The position numbers were made by a program, and so were the translations under genes. From an uncultured Bacteroidales bacterium (GTDB taxonomy: Bacteria > Bacteroidota > Bacteroidia > Bacteroidales > Bacteroidaceae), in the NCBI GenBank assembly GCA_902768125.1, contig CACXKA010000001.1, positions 242,525 to 306,524 of the forward strand: 64,000 nt of DNA, read 5' to 3'. Below are positions 26,508 through 36,204 of this stretch, piece by piece (within the stretch, counting starts at the first letter, position 1; each line of letters opens with the position of its first letter). The notes under the pieces are model-generated. The model made no database searches and was not told where the DNA came from. It saw nothing but the letters and a program-made list of their open reading frames with translations.

Positions 26508-28118
26508 ATGGCATTAGATTTGACAAAGTATGGCATCACTGGTAGCACAGTGATTGCACACAACCCTTCCTACGAGGAACTTTACAAAGCTGAAGTTGAC
26601 CCATCTCTCACTGGTTATGAGGTAGGTCAGGAAACTGAACTTGGTGCAGTAAACGTGATGACTGGTGTCTTCACAGGTCGTTCTCCTAAGGATAAGTATA
26701 TCGTTGACAACGATGAGAGCCACAACAACGTATGGTGGACTTCTGACGCTTACAAGAACGACAACCACCCTATGTCTGAGGACGTTTGGGCAAAGGTGAA
26801 GGCAATCGCTATCAAGGAGCTTTCTAACAAGCAGCTCTATGTGGTTGATGCATTCTGTGGTGCTAATGAGGCTACTCGTCTTGCTGTTCGCTTCATCGTA
26901 GAAGTTGCATGGCAGGCACACTTCATCAAGAACATGTTCATCCAGCCAACTGAGGCTGAACTCGCAAGCTTCGAGCCAAACTTCGTTATTTTCAACGCTT
27001 CTAAGGCTAAGGTTGAGAACTATAAGGAGCTCGGCCTCAACTCAGATACTTGTGTTGCTTTCAACACTAAGAGCCGTGAGCAGGTAATCATCAACACTTG
27101 GTATGGTGGTGAGATGAAGAAGGGTATGTTCTCTATGCAGAACTACTACCTCCCACTCAAGGGCATCGCTTCTATGCACTGCTCTGCTAACACTGACATG
27201 GAAGGTAAGAACACTGCTATCTTCTTCGGTCTCTCTGGTACAGGTAAGACTACTCTTTCTACCGATCCTAAGCGTCTCCTCATCGGTGACGACGAGCACG
27301 GATGGGACGATGAGGGCGTGTTCAACCTCGAAGGTGGTTGCTACGCTAAGGTCATCAACCTCTCCAAGGAGAATGAGCCTGACATCTATGGTGCTATCAA
27401 GCGCGACGCTCTTCTCGAGAACGTGACTGTAGCAAAGGATGGTAAGATTGACTTCGCTGACAAGAGCGTAACTGAGAACACTCGTGTTTCTTATCCAATC
27501 GACCACATCAAGAACATCGTGAAGAAGGTGGCTGGTAAGAGCGCAGGTCCTGCAGCAAAGAACGTAATCTTCCTTTCTGCTGACGCATTCGGTGTACTGC
27601 CTCCAGTATCTATCCTCACTCCAGAGCAGACTCAGTACTACTTCCTCTCTGGCTTCACTGCAAAACTCGCAGGTACAGAGCGTGGTATCACTGAACCTAC
27701 TCCTACTTTCTCTGCTTGCTTCGGCCAGGCATTCCTCGAGTTGCACCCAACTAAGTATGCTGAGGAGCTCGTCAAGAAAATGCAGAAGAGCGGTGCTAAG
27801 GCATACCTCGTGAACACTGGTTGGAACGGTACTGGCAAGCGTATCTCTATTCCAGATACTCGTGGTATCATCGACGCAATCCTTGATGGTTCTATCCTCA
27901 AGGCTGAGACCAAGAAGATTCCATTCTTCGACTTCGAGGTACCAACAGCTCTGCCAAACGTGAACCCAGCAATCCTCGACCCACGCGACACTTATGCTAA
28001 CGCATCTATCTGGGAAGAGAAGGCAAAAGACCTCGCTGGTCGCTTCATCAAGAACTTCAACAAGTACACAACCAATGAAGCTGGTAAGGCACTTGTTGCA
28101 GCTGGTCCAAAGCTCTAA
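26508..28118 (+). CDS. pckA: Phosphoenolpyruvate carboxykinase (ATP)
   Basis: A 536-residue ATP-type PEPCK. The P-loop [11 protein letters not shown] is near residue 240, followed by the metal/kinase-2 region [25 protein letters not shown], and GRSPKDKY lies near residue 60. In Bacteroidales this enzyme mainly fixes CO2 onto PEP to make oxaloacetate for the succinate route. It is monocistronic with its own promoter and terminator. Its codons look strongly biased, as expected for a highly expressed gene. Confidence 0.98.
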   Translation: MALDLTKYGITGSTVIAHNPSYEELYKAEVDPSLTGYEVGQETELGAVNVMTGVFTGRSPKDKYIVDNDESHNNVWWTSDAYKNDNHPMSEDVWAKVKAIAIKELSNKQLYVVDAFCGANEATRLAVRFIVEVAWQAHFIKNMFIQPTEAELASFEPNFVIFNASKAKVENYKELGLNSDTCVAFNTKSREQVIINTWYGGEMKKGMFSMQNYYLPLKGIASMHCSANTDMEGKNTAIFFGLSGTGKTTLSTDPKRLLIGDDEHGWDDEGVFNLEGGCYAKVINLSKENEPDIYGAIKRDALLENVTVAKDGKIDFADKSVTENTRVSYPIDHIKNIVKKVAGKSAGPAAKNVIFLSADAFGVLPPVSILTPEQTQYYFLSGFTAKLAGTERGITEPTPTFSACFGQAFLELHPTKYAEELVKKMQKSGAKAYLVNTGWNGTGKRISIPDTRGIIDAILDGSILKAETKKIPFFDFEVPTALPNVNPAILDPRDTYANASIWEEKAKDLAGRFIKNFNKYTTNEAGKALVAAGPKL

Positions 28119-28150
28119 TCGAGAATTCTTATTCTTTACAATGATAAGGG

Positions 28151-28185
28151 AAGTGGCATCCGAATCTTCGGGTGCCACTTTTTTT
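28151..28185 (+). terminator. Intrinsic terminator after pckA
   Basis: A 14-base arm (28151-28164) pairs with 28167-28180 with one G-T pair (AAGTGGCA / TGCCACTT at the base), followed by TTTTT. Confidence 0.9.
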
Positions 28186-28267
28186 CACACAACTCGAAAT
28201 TATTCTCAAATATCAATGATCAATTGTCAATTATTTCGTAACTTCGCCCACGAAAAAGAAGAGAATA

Positions 28268-28957
28268 ATGGCGAAACAGAAGTTTTATGTAGTATGGGAT
28301 GGAGCCGAAGATGGGGTTTATACCTCATGGGAAGCATGCCAACAGGCAGTAAGTGGCTACTCTGGTGCCAAATACAAGGCATTTAAGACGGAAGAGGAAG
28401 CAGAAGAAGCCTTTGAGATGGGATGGGAAGAATCCAAGAAGTTAGAGGAGTCAAAGAAATTATCGCTTCACTCGGAAATCAAAGAAGACACTAAACAATC
28501 AACACCTGACTCTCAGCCCCCTTCACTTCCTCCTGCTGCCATCAATGAAGCCATTGCCGTTGATGCGGCATGCAGCGGCAATCCTGGCAAAATGGAATAT
28601 CGGGGAGTCTATCTGAAGACTGGTAAGGAGATCTTCCACTATGGACCCGTGTGGGGCACCAACAACATTGGCGAGTTCCTTGCCATCGTGCATGGACTTG
28701 CTTTGCTCAAACAGAAAGGCCTGCACACCATGCCCATCTACAGCGATAGCGTGAATGCCCAATTGTGGGTGAAGCGGAAGATGTGCAAGACCACTTTGGA
28801 ACGTAACGAAAAGACCGAAGCATTGTTTCAGCTCATCGCTCGTGCTGAGACGTGGTTGCACAACAACACCTACCAGAATCCCATCATCAAGTGGCCAACA
28901 GAAGAATGGGGAGAGATACCCGCCGACTTCAACAGGAAGAAGGGTGGAAAGCATTAA
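28268..28957 (+). CDS. Ribonuclease H family protein with viroplasmin/RNase H1 N-terminal domain
   Basis: A 229-residue protein. Residues about 3-50 are the hybrid-binding Cauli_VI/RNase H1 N-domain (FYVVWDGAEDGVYTSWEACQ and GAKYKAFKTEEEAEEAF). A charged linker precedes the RNase H domain from about residue 95, with acidic catalytic positions in IAVDAACSGNPG, NNIGEFLAIVHGL, PIYSDS and GEIPADFNRK. It cleaves RNA in RNA-DNA hybrids. A type 2 RNase H (rnhB) is also present at 51996-52607. Confidence 0.92.
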   Translation: MAKQKFYVVWDGAEDGVYTSWEACQQAVSGYSGAKYKAFKTEEEAEEAFEMGWEESKKLEESKKLSLHSEIKEDTKQSTPDSQPPSLPPAAINEAIAVDAACSGNPGKMEYRGVYLKTGKEIFHYGPVWGTNNIGEFLAIVHGLALLKQKGLHTMPIYSDSVNAQLWVKRKMCKTTLERNEKTEALFQLIARAETWLHNNTYQNPIIKWPTEEWGEIPADFNRKKGGKH

Positions 28958-29047
28958 AAGGTTCGTGCTTTTTCTATCTAAAACATAAATAATCACAAAT
29001 TATTCATGAATTATCCATGTTTTCTTTATGCATTGGATAGTTTTTGC

Positions 29048-29055
29048 TACTTTTG
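29048..29055 (+). promoter_or_regulatory. -7 promoter element before the carboxynorspermidine dehydrogenase-recA run
   Basis: TACTTTTG followed by CA, 31 bases before the ATG at 29087. Confidence 0.6.
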
Positions 29056-29086
29056 CAAAAAGAATTGATATATCTATTTTTCGATT

Positions 29087-30328
29087 ATGGGAAAGGTTCT
29101 TATCATCGGTGCAGGAGGAGTTGCCTCGGTGGCTGCACATAAGGTCGCTCAGAACAGCGACGTGTTTACGGACATCATGATTGCCAGCCGTACGGAGTCA
29201 AAGTGCAAGGCGTTGGCAAAGGCAATTGAAGATAAAGGATTGGTGCCTGCAGGCAGCATCAAAACAGCGCATGTGGATGCTGATAATGTGCCTGAATTGG
29301 TGGCTTTGTTCAATAGTTACAAGCCCGATCTCGTGATGAATCTGGCACTACCCTATCAGGACTTGACCATCATGGAGGCTTGTCTACAGAGCGGCGTGAG
29401 CTATCTCGATACAGCAAACTATGAGCCAAAGGACGAGGCACACTTTGAGTACTCTTGGCAATGGGCGTTCAAGGAACGATTTGAGCAGGCAGGACTGACA
29501 GCAATTCTTGGCTGTGGATTCGACCCAGGTGTGACAAGTATCTATACTGCTTATGCTGCCAAGCATCATTTCGATGAGATTCAGTACCTTGATATTGTTG
29601 ATTGTAATGCAGGTGACCACCACAAGGCATTTGCCACCAACTTCAACCCAGAAATCAACATCCGCGAGATTACCCAGAAGGGACTTTACTGGGAGAATGG
29701 GCAATGGGTGGAAACAGAGCCACTGGAGATTCACAAGCCCCTCACCTACCCTGAGATCGGTCCAAAGGAATCATACTTGCTGCACCACGAAGAGATCGAG
29801 TCGCTGGTGAAGAACTACCCAACCATCAAGCGTGCCCGTTTCTGGATGACCTTCGGCGAGCAATATCTGAAGCATCTGGATGTCATTCAGAATATCGGTA
29901 TGTCACGCATCGATGAAATTGAATACACAGCTGAAGCTGTGGATGGCAGTGGTCCTGTCAAAGTGAAGATTGTACCTCTGCAGTTCTTGAAGGCTGTACT
30001 GCCGAATCCACAAGAATTGGGCGAGAACTACGAAGGGCAGACTTCCATCGGTTGTCGCATCCGTGGTATCAAAGACGGCAAAGAGCGCACTTATTATGTG
30101 TATAACAACTGTTCTCATCGTGCTGCCTACGAAGAGACAGGCATGCAGGGCGTGAGCTACACAACAGGAGTTCCCGCAATGATTGGTGCAAAACTCTTCA
30201 TGCAGGGTAAGTGGAAACGTGCGGGTGTGTGGAATGTTGAGGAGTTTGATCCCGACCCATTCATGGAGCAGTTGAACACACAAGGTCTGCCTTGGCATGA
30301 AATCTTTGATGGAGACTTGGAATTGTAA
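29087..30328 (+). CDS. Saccharopine dehydrogenase family protein, probable carboxynorspermidine dehydrogenase
   Basis: A 413-residue NAD(P)-dependent enzyme. The Rossmann loop is VLIIGAGGVASVAAHKVAQ (residues 4-22), followed by the conserved LALPYQDLTIMEACLQSGVSYLDTANYEPKDE and GFDPGVTSIYTAYA blocks. Close family members condense aspartate semialdehyde with a diamine to form carboxynorspermidine or carboxyspermidine, the route to spermidine common in Bacteroidetes. The decarboxylase partner is not in this window. recA starts 18 bases later, so the two may be cotranscribed. Confidence 0.85.
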   Translation: MGKVLIIGAGGVASVAAHKVAQNSDVFTDIMIASRTESKCKALAKAIEDKGLVPAGSIKTAHVDADNVPELVALFNSYKPDLVMNLALPYQDLTIMEACLQSGVSYLDTANYEPKDEAHFEYSWQWAFKERFEQAGLTAILGCGFDPGVTSIYTAYAAKHHFDEIQYLDIVDCNAGDHHKAFATNFNPEINIREITQKGLYWENGQWVETEPLEIHKPLTYPEIGPKESYLLHHEEIESLVKNYPTIKRARFWMTFGEQYLKHLDVIQNIGMSRIDEIEYTAEAVDGSGPVKVKIVPLQFLKAVLPNPQELGENYEGQTSIGCRIRGIKDGKERTYYVYNNCSHRAAYEETGMQGVSYTTGVPAMIGAKLFMQGKWKRAGVWNVEEFDPDPFMEQLNTQGLPWHEIFDGDLEL

Positions 30329-30346
30329 AATCAAACAATAAATAAT

Positions 30347-31411
30347 ATGGCAAAGACACAAAAAGAAGAAGCTAATTTGACGCCTCAGCAGCAGAAGATG
30401 AAAGCGCTTCAAGCTGCGATGGAGAAAATAGAGAAGAGTTTCGGCAAGGGTGCCATCATGAAGATGGGCGATGAGAATATCGAGCACATCGATGTCATTC
30501 CTTCTGGTTCCATCGGATTGAACGCCGCATTAGGTGTGGGTGGTTATCCCAAAGGGCGTATCATCGAGATTTTCGGTCCTGAATCATCTGGTAAGACAAC
30601 CTTGGCGATTCACGCCATTGCTGAATGCCAAAAGACAGGCGGTGTGGCAGCTTTCATTGATGCGGAGCATGCTTTCGATCGTTTCTATGCAGAGAAGTTA
30701 GGGGTAGATATCGACAATCTTCTCATCAGCCAGCCCGACAATGGTGAGCAGGCATTGGAGATTGCCGACCAACTCATCCGTTCAAGTGCGGTGGATATCA
30801 TCGTCATCGACTCTGTGGCAGCCCTCACTCCAAAGGCTGAGATTGAAGGTGATATGGGTGACAGCAAGGTGGGTCTTCATGCACGTCTGATGAGTCAGGC
30901 ATTGCGCAAACTCACAGGCACCATCAACAAGACCAATACCACTTGCATCTTCATCAATCAGCTGCGTGAGAAGATTGGCGTGATGTTTGGCAATCCTGAG
31001 ACTACGACGGGTGGTAACGCCTTGAAGTTCTATGCCAGCGTTCGTATTGATGTACGCAAGAGTACACCTATCAAGAATGGTGATGAGATCCTGGGTAACC
31101 TCACTAAGATAAAGATTGTGAAGAATAAGGTGGCTCCTCCATTCCGTCGTTGCGAGTTCGACATCATGTATGGCGAAGGCATCAGCAAGAGTGGCGAGTT
31201 GGTTGATCTGGGTGTAGATGCAGGCATTCTCCAGAAGAGCGGTAGCTGGTATAGTTATGAAGGCACTCGTCTGGCACAAGGACGCGATGCCACCAAGCAG
31301 CTGATGCTCGACAATCCCGAACTGGCAGAAGAGATTGAGAAGAAAATCATGGCAAAGATTTCTGGTAGCGACTTCGTTCCCTCTTCCAGTGAAGAGAAAG
31401 AAGAAGATTAA
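30347..31411 (+). CDS. recA: Recombinase RecA
   Basis: A 354-residue RecA. The Walker A loop GPESSGKT is at residues 77-84, followed by FIDAEHAFD, the Walker B region [11 protein letters not shown], and the L2 loop region [29 protein letters not shown]. The acidic C-terminus ends EEKEED. It catalyses homologous strand exchange and LexA-type self-cleavage where present. Convergent with mutS. Confidence 0.99.
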   Translation: MAKTQKEEANLTPQQQKMKALQAAMEKIEKSFGKGAIMKMGDENIEHIDVIPSGSIGLNAALGVGGYPKGRIIEIFGPESSGKTTLAIHAIAECQKTGGVAAFIDAEHAFDRFYAEKLGVDIDNLLISQPDNGEQALEIADQLIRSSAVDIIVIDSVAALTPKAEIEGDMGDSKVGLHARLMSQALRKLTGTINKTNTTCIFINQLREKIGVMFGNPETTTGGNALKFYASVRIDVRKSTPIKNGDEILGNLTKIKIVKNKVAPPFRRCEFDIMYGEGISKSGELVDLGVDAGILQKSGSWYSYEGTRLAQGRDATKQLMLDNPELAEEIEKKIMAKISGSDFVPSSSEEKEED

Positions 31412-31434
31412 GCGCAACCATTCTCACTCATAAG

Positions 31435-31474
31435 AAATAGTGAAGGAGCCTCAACGCCCCTTCACTATTTTTTT
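31435..31474 (+). terminator. Intrinsic terminator of recA, overlapping the end of mutS
   Basis: Stem AAATAGTGAAGG / CCTTCACTATTT (31436-31447 with 31459-31470 approximately) followed by TTTTT. Its right arm lies in the last codons of mutS on the other strand (IKKIVKGR-stop, ending at 31451). Confidence 0.88.
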
Positions 31475-34081
31475 GATTTCGTTCAACTTGTTCAAAGCCT
31501 CCAGCGGAGTCAGGCTGTTGATGTCGAGGTTCATGATTTCATCCCGAATCTGACACAATACAGGGTCATCCAACTGGAAGAAACTCAATTGCATTCCGCT
31601 CTTGCTCACCGTCTGGATGTTCTCGGTCTTTGGGCGACTGATGCCATCACCAGAATTGTTTGCCTCCAGTTCCTTCAACACCTGTTCTGCTCGTGCCACC
31701 ACATTGGGAGCCATACCCGCTATCTTTGCCACATGGATACCAAACGAATGCTCGCTACCTCCTGGCAAGAGTTTCCTCATGAAGATGACGCGTCCGTCCA
31801 CCTCCTTCACACTCACATTGAAGTTCTTGACCCTCGGCATCATCTTCTCCATCTCGTTCAGTTCGTGGTAATGGGTGGCAAAAAGTGTCCTCGCATGCGC
31901 TTTCGGGTTCTCATGGATATGCTCTACTATTGCCCAAGCTATCGAGATGCCGTCATACGTCGAGGTGCCTCGTCCCAACTCATCGAAAAGCACTAACGAA
32001 CGGGCACTCAAATTGTTCAGGATGCTTGCCGCCTCGTTCATCTCCACCATGAATGTTGATTCGCCCACCGATATGTTGTCAGATGCGCCTACTCGGGTGA
32101 ATATCTTGTCTGTCAAGCCAATCCTTGCACTATCTGCTGGTACGAAACTACCGATTTGTGCCAAGATGGTGATGAGTGCTGTCTGACGAAGCAATGCCGA
32201 CTTACCAGCCATATTAGGACCTGTTAGGATGATGATTTGTTGCTTGTCAGAATCCAGATACAGGTCATTCGCCACATACTCCTCGCCCACTGGCATCTGC
32301 CTTTCAATCACGGGATGCCTACCCTGCTTGATGTCGATAATCATACTTTCATCAACCACAGGACGGTTGTATCGATATTCCTTTGCAGCCATCGCAAACG
32401 ACAGCAAGCAATCTATCTGTCCAATCAAATGGGCATTTTGCTGAATCTGGGGAATATAGTTTGCTGCATCTGCCACCAGTTCGTTGAACAGCCGCATCTC
32501 CAGCGAAAGAATCTTTTCCTCCGCACCCAGAATCTTCTCCTCATATTCTTTCAGTTCCTGTGTGATGTAACGTTCTGCCTGGGTCAGCGTCTGCTTACGA
32601 ATCCAATCCTGCGGCACCAAATCCTTATACGTGTTCCTGACCTCCATATAGTAGCCAAACACGTTGTTGAAGCCAATCTTCAGGCTCTGGATACCCGTAG
32701 CCTCAGCCTCACGTTGCTGAATCTGCAAAAGGTAATCCTTGCCCGAATAGGCAATCCGTCTCAATTCGTCCAACTCAGCATTCACCCCATCGGCTATCGC
32801 ACCACCCTTGTTCAGCATCACAGGCGGCGACGGGTTCAGTTCCTTCTCAATTCTGTCACGCAACAGGATGCAGGCATCCAATTGTTCGCCCATTCGTTTC
32901 AGGCTCTCACAATCCGATTCCATACATAAGGTTTTCATCGGTGCTATTGCCTTCAACGCCTGCATCAGTTGCACCATCTCACGCGGGTTTACTCTACCCA
33001 CAGCCACCTTACTGGCAATACGTTCCAAGTCGCCAATCTGATGCAACAGTTCTTCAATGGCATCCCGCAGTTCGGGCTCACGGAAGAAGTGCTCCACCAC
33101 ATTCTGGCGCTCCACAATCGGCTTCACGTCCTTCAGCGGAAACACCACCCATCGCCTCAACATTCGCGCGCCCATCGGGCTCACCGTCTTGTCAATCACC
33201 GACAGAAGGCTGTTACCCCCTTCGTTCATCGTGCCCAACAGTTCAAGGCTCCTCACCGTGAACTTATCCATCCTCACATATTTGTTCTCCTCTATCTGAT
33301 GGATGCTTCTGATGTGCGAGATATGCGTGTGCAGCGTCTGTTCCAGATAGTACAACACCGCTCCAGCCGCCACAATGCCATTCTTCAGATGCTCCACTCC
33401 ATAGCCCTTCAGGTTCTTCGTGCCAAAGTGCGACAGCAGTTTCTTGCGTGCCGACTCATCCGTGTAAATCCAATCATCCAGTTCGTAGGTGAAGAACTTG
33501 CTGCCAAAGTTGCCCTCAAACATAGGACGTTTCCCTCGTTCAAACAGCACCTCCTTCGGCGAGAAGTTCGTCAGGAGCTTCTCCACATAATCCGTTGTGC
33601 CCTCAGCACAAAGGAACTCACCCGTCGAAATATCCAGCAAAGCCACACCACAAGCCGACTTTCCAAAGTGTACCGATGCCAGGAAGTTGTTCTCCTTCAC
33701 ACTCAGCACATTATCCGTCAGAGCCACACCTGGTGTCACCAGCTCCGTGATCCCTCGCTTCACCAGCTTCTTCGCCAGTTTCGGGTCTTCCAGCTGGTCA
33801 CAGATAGCCACGCGCTTTCCTGCCCTGACCAATTTTGGCAGATACGAATCCAGTGCATGATAAGGGAATCCCGCCATCGCCGTTCCACTGGCCGATGTGC
33901 CAGCCACACTACTGCGCTTCGTCAGTGTGATGCCCAGAATCTCAGCCGCCACCGAGGCATCTTCATTATAGGTCTCATAGAAGTCACCACAACGAAACAG
34001 CAGCAAAGCATCGGGATGCTTCGCCTTGAAATCGTAAAACTGCTTCATCATCGGGGTGAGTTCATCTTTGGTCTTCGCCAT
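31451..34081 (-). CDS. mutS: DNA mismatch repair protein MutS
   Basis: An 876-residue MutS1. The mismatch-binding N-terminus carries the Phe-x-Glu motif near residue 33 ([12 protein letters not shown]). The ATPase has Walker [18 protein letters not shown] (about residue 621) and Walker B/signature [14 protein letters not shown] (about 699), then FATHYHEL. It recognises mispairs and recruits MutL, which is not in this window. It has its own promoter and converges on recA. Confidence 0.98.
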   Translation of the reverse strand: MAKTKDELTPMMKQFYDFKAKHPDALLLFRCGDFYETYNEDASVAAEILGITLTKRSSVAGTSASGTAMAGFPYHALDSYLPKLVRAGKRVAICDQLEDPKLAKKLVKRGITELVTPGVALTDNVLSVKENNFLASVHFGKSACGVALLDISTGEFLCAEGTTDYVEKLLTNFSPKEVLFERGKRPMFEGNFGSKFFTYELDDWIYTDESARKKLLSHFGTKNLKGYGVEHLKNGIVAAGAVLYYLEQTLHTHISHIRSIHQIEENKYVRMDKFTVRSLELLGTMNEGGNSLLSVIDKTVSPMGARMLRRWVVFPLKDVKPIVERQNVVEHFFREPELRDAIEELLHQIGDLERIASKVAVGRVNPREMVQLMQALKAIAPMKTLCMESDCESLKRMGEQLDACILLRDRIEKELNPSPPVMLNKGGAIADGVNAELDELRRIAYSGKDYLLQIQQREAEATGIQSLKIGFNNVFGYYMEVRNTYKDLVPQDWIRKQTLTQAERYITQELKEYEEKILGAEEKILSLEMRLFNELVADAANYIPQIQQNAHLIGQIDCLLSFAMAAKEYRYNRPVVDESMIIDIKQGRHPVIERQMPVGEEYVANDLYLDSDKQQIIILTGPNMAGKSALLRQTALITILAQIGSFVPADSARIGLTDKIFTRVGASDNISVGESTFMVEMNEAASILNNLSARSLVLFDELGRGTSTYDGISIAWAIVEHIHENPKAHARTLFATHYHELNEMEKMMPRVKNFNVSVKEVDGRVIFMRKLLPGGSEHSFGIHVAKIAGMAPNVVARAEQVLKELEANNSGDGISRPKTENIQTVSKSGMQLSFFQLDDPVLCQIRDEIMNLDINSLTPLEALNKLNEIKKIVKGR

Positions 34082-34100
34082 ATTATATTGTATTTAGTTG

Positions 34101-34131
34101 CAAAGTTAGTGCAAATCGAACACAATACAAA
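34101..34131 (-). promoter_or_regulatory. Promoter of mutS, second copy of the repeated promoter module
   Basis: Reverse strand TTTG (34128-34131), 19 bases, TAACTTTG (34101-34108), 20 bases before the mutS ATG. TGCAAATCGAAC between the boxes (34110-34121, plus strand) and GAGATGCAGCCT (34163-34174) further out recur at the tRNA-Pro promoter. Confidence 0.8.
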
Positions 34132-34174
34132 ATGAAAAAGATATTTTTTCATTTTTATTGTTGAGATGCAGCCT

Positions 34175-34264
34175 AAGTTCGGCGGAGCCAACGTACGATT
34201 AAGTGAGAGAAAAACAAAATATATTTGAGTTTTTCCGAACGTGAGTAACTTCGGTGAAGCCAAC
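34175..34264. repeat. 18-bp direct repeat pair
   Basis: AAGTTCGGCGGAGCCAAC (34175-34192) and AACTTCGGTGAAGCCAAC (34247-34264) differ at three positions and are 72 bases apart, in AT-rich DNA between the mutS and DUF4294 promoters. Confidence 0.8.
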
Positions 34265-34332
34265 AATAGTGAAAAAACTTAAAAAACATTGTTATAAAAA
34301 CTGAAAAAGAAACAATTGTGGGGATTTCTTAC

Positions 34333-34340
34333 TAATTTTG
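34333..34340 (+). promoter_or_regulatory. -7 promoter element for the DUF4294 gene
   Basis: TAATTTTG followed by CA, 20 bases before the ATG at 34360. Confidence 0.6.
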
Positions 34341-34359
34341 CAGCCAATACGGAGTATTG

Positions 34360-35028
34360 ATGGTTATGTGGTTACGTACTCATATAGTGATGCGCTTGAT
34401 GGTGCTGGCAGCAGGAATCCTGTTGACAGCAGGGATGTCGTGCATGGCACAAGAGATTCGGGCAGACAGGGAAACCGATCGAGCGATGACTGGTGAGCCC
34501 GTTTTCTCTCACGGCATGTACTATACAGGGATGGTCAACTACGAGGGCGAGATGATACCCAGCTTCCTTTTCGCTGACTATTACGTATTCGGACCGCTTG
34601 TCTTCAAGAACAAGGCACAGGCAAAGAAATACTACAAGATAGCCAACAACATCAAGAAAGTCTATCCCATCGCTTGTGAGATTCGCCAGACAGTCGATAA
34701 GACCATCGCCCACATGGATTCCCTTCCCACCAAGAAAGAGAAGGATGCCTACATGAAGCAGCAAGAGAAGGAACTCAAGGCTATTTATTACCCTCGCCTC
34801 AAGAAACTCTCTTTCGCACAAGGGAAGCTCCTCATCAAACTCATTGACCGTCAATGCGATATGACGGGTTATGAGCTGATCAAGAAATATATGGGTTCCT
34901 TCAAGGCTGGCTTCTACAATGCCTTTGCATCCCTCTTCGGAGCGAGCCTGAAGAAAGAGTATGATGCTGAGGTGGATGACCGACTGACCGAACGTGCCAT
35001 CCTGCTGATAGAAAGTGGACAGATGTAG
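34360..35028 (+). CDS. DUF4294 family exported protein
   Basis: A 222-residue protein with an N-terminal signal (MRLMVLAAGILLTAGMSC; cleavage after a nearby SCMAQ, so either SPI or a poor lipobox). The body fits DUF4294: the VFGPLVFKNKAQAKKYYKIANNIKKVYPIA start, a KEKDAYMKQQEKELKAIYYPRLKKLS helix and the conserved SFAQGKLLIKLIDRQCDMTGYELIKKYMGSFKAGFYNAFASLFGASLK core, which I cite only by pattern here. No function is known. The start ATG at 34360 fits the -7 element; a TTG three bases earlier is less likely. The SpoU methyltransferase gene begins five bases after its stop. Confidence 0.85.
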   Translation: MVMWLRTHIVMRLMVLAAGILLTAGMSCMAQEIRADRETDRAMTGEPVFSHGMYYTGMVNYEGEMIPSFLFADYYVFGPLVFKNKAQAKKYYKIANNIKKVYPIACEIRQTVDKTIAHMDSLPTKKEKDAYMKQQEKELKAIYYPRLKKLSFAQGKLLIKLIDRQCDMTGYELIKKYMGSFKAGFYNAFASLFGASLKKEYDAEVDDRLTERAILLIESGQM

Positions 35029-35032
35029 AAAG

Positions 35033-35587
35033 ATGAAGAATCGCAAGCTGAAAATAGAGGAAATGGGGCGCATGAACGTAGAAGAGTTCAAGGCGTCGGA
35101 GAAGATGCCCCTCATCGTTGTGCTTGACGATGTGAGAAGCATGTACAACGTGGGCAGCGTGTTCCGTACCGCCGATGCCTTTCGGGTGGAAGCCATCTAT
35201 CTGTGTGGCATCACCGCCCAGCCTCCTCATCCCGAAATCCACAAGACCGCCCTTGGAGCCGAAGACACTGTGACTTGGCAACACTTCCCCACAGCCCTCG
35301 AAGCTGTGCAAACCCTCAAATCCAACGGCTACACCGTCTTCTCCATCGAGCAATGCGAAGGCTCCACCCTCCTCTCTGACCTTCAAACCTCAAACCTCAA
35401 ATCTCAAACCTCAAACCCCAAATACGCCCTCGTTCTTGGCAACGAAGTCAAGGGAGTTCATCAAGAAGTGGTCGATGCCTCCGATGGTTGCATCGAGATT
35501 CCTCAGTTTGGCACCAAGCACTCTCTCAACGTCAGCACCACCGCTGGCATCGTCATCTGGGAGTTCGCCAAACGATTCTTTGCATAA
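35033..35587 (+). CDS. SpoU/TrmH family RNA 2'-O-methyltransferase
   Basis: A 184-residue SPOUT methyltransferase that methylates ribose 2'-OH in tRNA or rRNA using SAM. The three family motifs are visible: VVLDDVRSMYNVGSVFRTADAF (motif 1), ALVLGNEVKGV (motif 2) and IPQFGTKHSLNVSTTAGIV (motif 3). Start chosen at 35033 (MKNRKLKIEEMG); six upstream codons overlap the previous gene. Between the second strand and motif 2 the codons for LQTSNLKSQTSNPK are written by a tandem TCAAACC heptamer (35383-35417), an insertion not needed by the fold. The exact RNA target is unknown. Confidence 0.9.
   Translation: MKNRKLKIEEMGRMNVEEFKASEKMPLIVVLDDVRSMYNVGSVFRTADAFRVEAIYLCGITAQPPHPEIHKTALGAEDTVTWQHFPTALEAVQTLKSNGYTVFSIEQCEGSTLLSDLQTSNLKSQTSNPKYALVLGNEVKGVHQEVVDASDGCIEIPQFGTKHSLNVSTTAGIVIWEFAKRFFA
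35383..35417 (+). repeat. In-gene tandem heptanucleotide repeat
   Basis: Five units of TCAAACC (the third is TCAAATC), inside the SpoU methyltransferase gene. Because the unit is 7 bp, gain or loss of one unit would shift the frame. Confidence 0.9.
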
Positions 35588-35849
35588 GAAGTGTAGATAG
35601 AGGACTTTTTGTGGATTCCCGAGGGTGCAAGTGTAGCCTCCTCGTAGTAACAAGTGCAGGCTCGGGGAGGATACACATGTAGTTTCAAAGGGGCAATTAT
35701 TGGCAATTAACCCTCACTTTTGCATTGAGAGGAGTCATTTGGCTACAAATACCCCTCCAAATGAGGTTTTGTGTCTAGGTTGTAAGAACAAGGGAATTAT
35801 ATATATTATTGTTTTACAGCCTTTTAGATAAAAGCTAAGGAATTAGATA
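35588..35849. other. Gene-free region after the SpoU gene
   Basis: No gene found. It holds an imperfect inverted repeat GTGTAGCCTCC / GGAGGATACAC (about 35630-35675) and then AT-rich DNA leading to the long palindrome. Confidence 0.45.
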
Positions 35850-35995
35850 TTACAGATTACAGTTCTTACAGTTATTTTTTTGAGACACCCATTTTTCTCT
35901 ATATACTATATAACTATATATATATTAATTAGTTATATAATCTTTATAAAGAAGTGTTATGTTCATTTTTTAACTGTAAGAACTGTAATCTGTAA
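35850..35995. repeat. Long interrupted palindrome with TTACAG iterons
   Basis: Arms of 25 bases at 35850-35874 and 35971-35995 are perfectly complementary. An inner pair TATATAACTA (35907-35916) and TAGTTATATA (35930-35939) is nested within half a base of the same centre around an AT apex. The left arm contains TTACAG at 35850, 35857 and 35866, and the right arm the reverse complements. The architecture matches the palindrome at 11344-11477, but the sequence differs. Confidence 0.9.
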
Positions 35996-36026
35996 GGACT
36001 GGTTTTTCTCTACAAGGCTTATTTCC

Positions 36027-36110
36027 CAATAACCTGCCTCTGCTGAGCAATAAGCGTTCCTTATTGGACAATAACCTGCCATTATTCAGAAATAAGTGCC
36101 ACTTATTGAA
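36027..36110. repeat. Two tandem copies of a 42-bp repeat, each with a hairpin
   Basis: Units 36027-36068 and 36069-36110 share CAATAACCTGCC, AATAAG and CTTATTG at the same spacing. In each, AATAAG pairs with CTTATT around a five-base loop that differs between copies. Confidence 0.85.
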
Positions 36111-36149
36111 AAGCGGCCTTGCCTCTGTTTGAAAAAAGTTTTGGAAAAA

Positions 36150-36181
36150 TTTGGAGGATAATGAAATTTGTCGTTAATTTG
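36150..36181 (+). promoter_or_regulatory. Promoter of the antitoxin-yafQ pair
   Basis: TTTG (36150-36153), 20 bases, TTAATTTG (36174-36181) followed by CA, 23 bases before the antitoxin ATG. Confidence 0.7.
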
Positions 36182-36204
36182 CAAACGAATAAACAGAAAA
36201 GAAA

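Noticed and set aside
27042-28178. 378-codon minus-strand frame opposite pckA
   Set aside because: Antisense shadow of a codon-biased gene; the product has no recognisable domain or leader.
32969-34135. 388-codon plus-strand frame opposite mutS
   Set aside because: Antisense shadow of mutS; His/Arg/Gln-rich with no motif.
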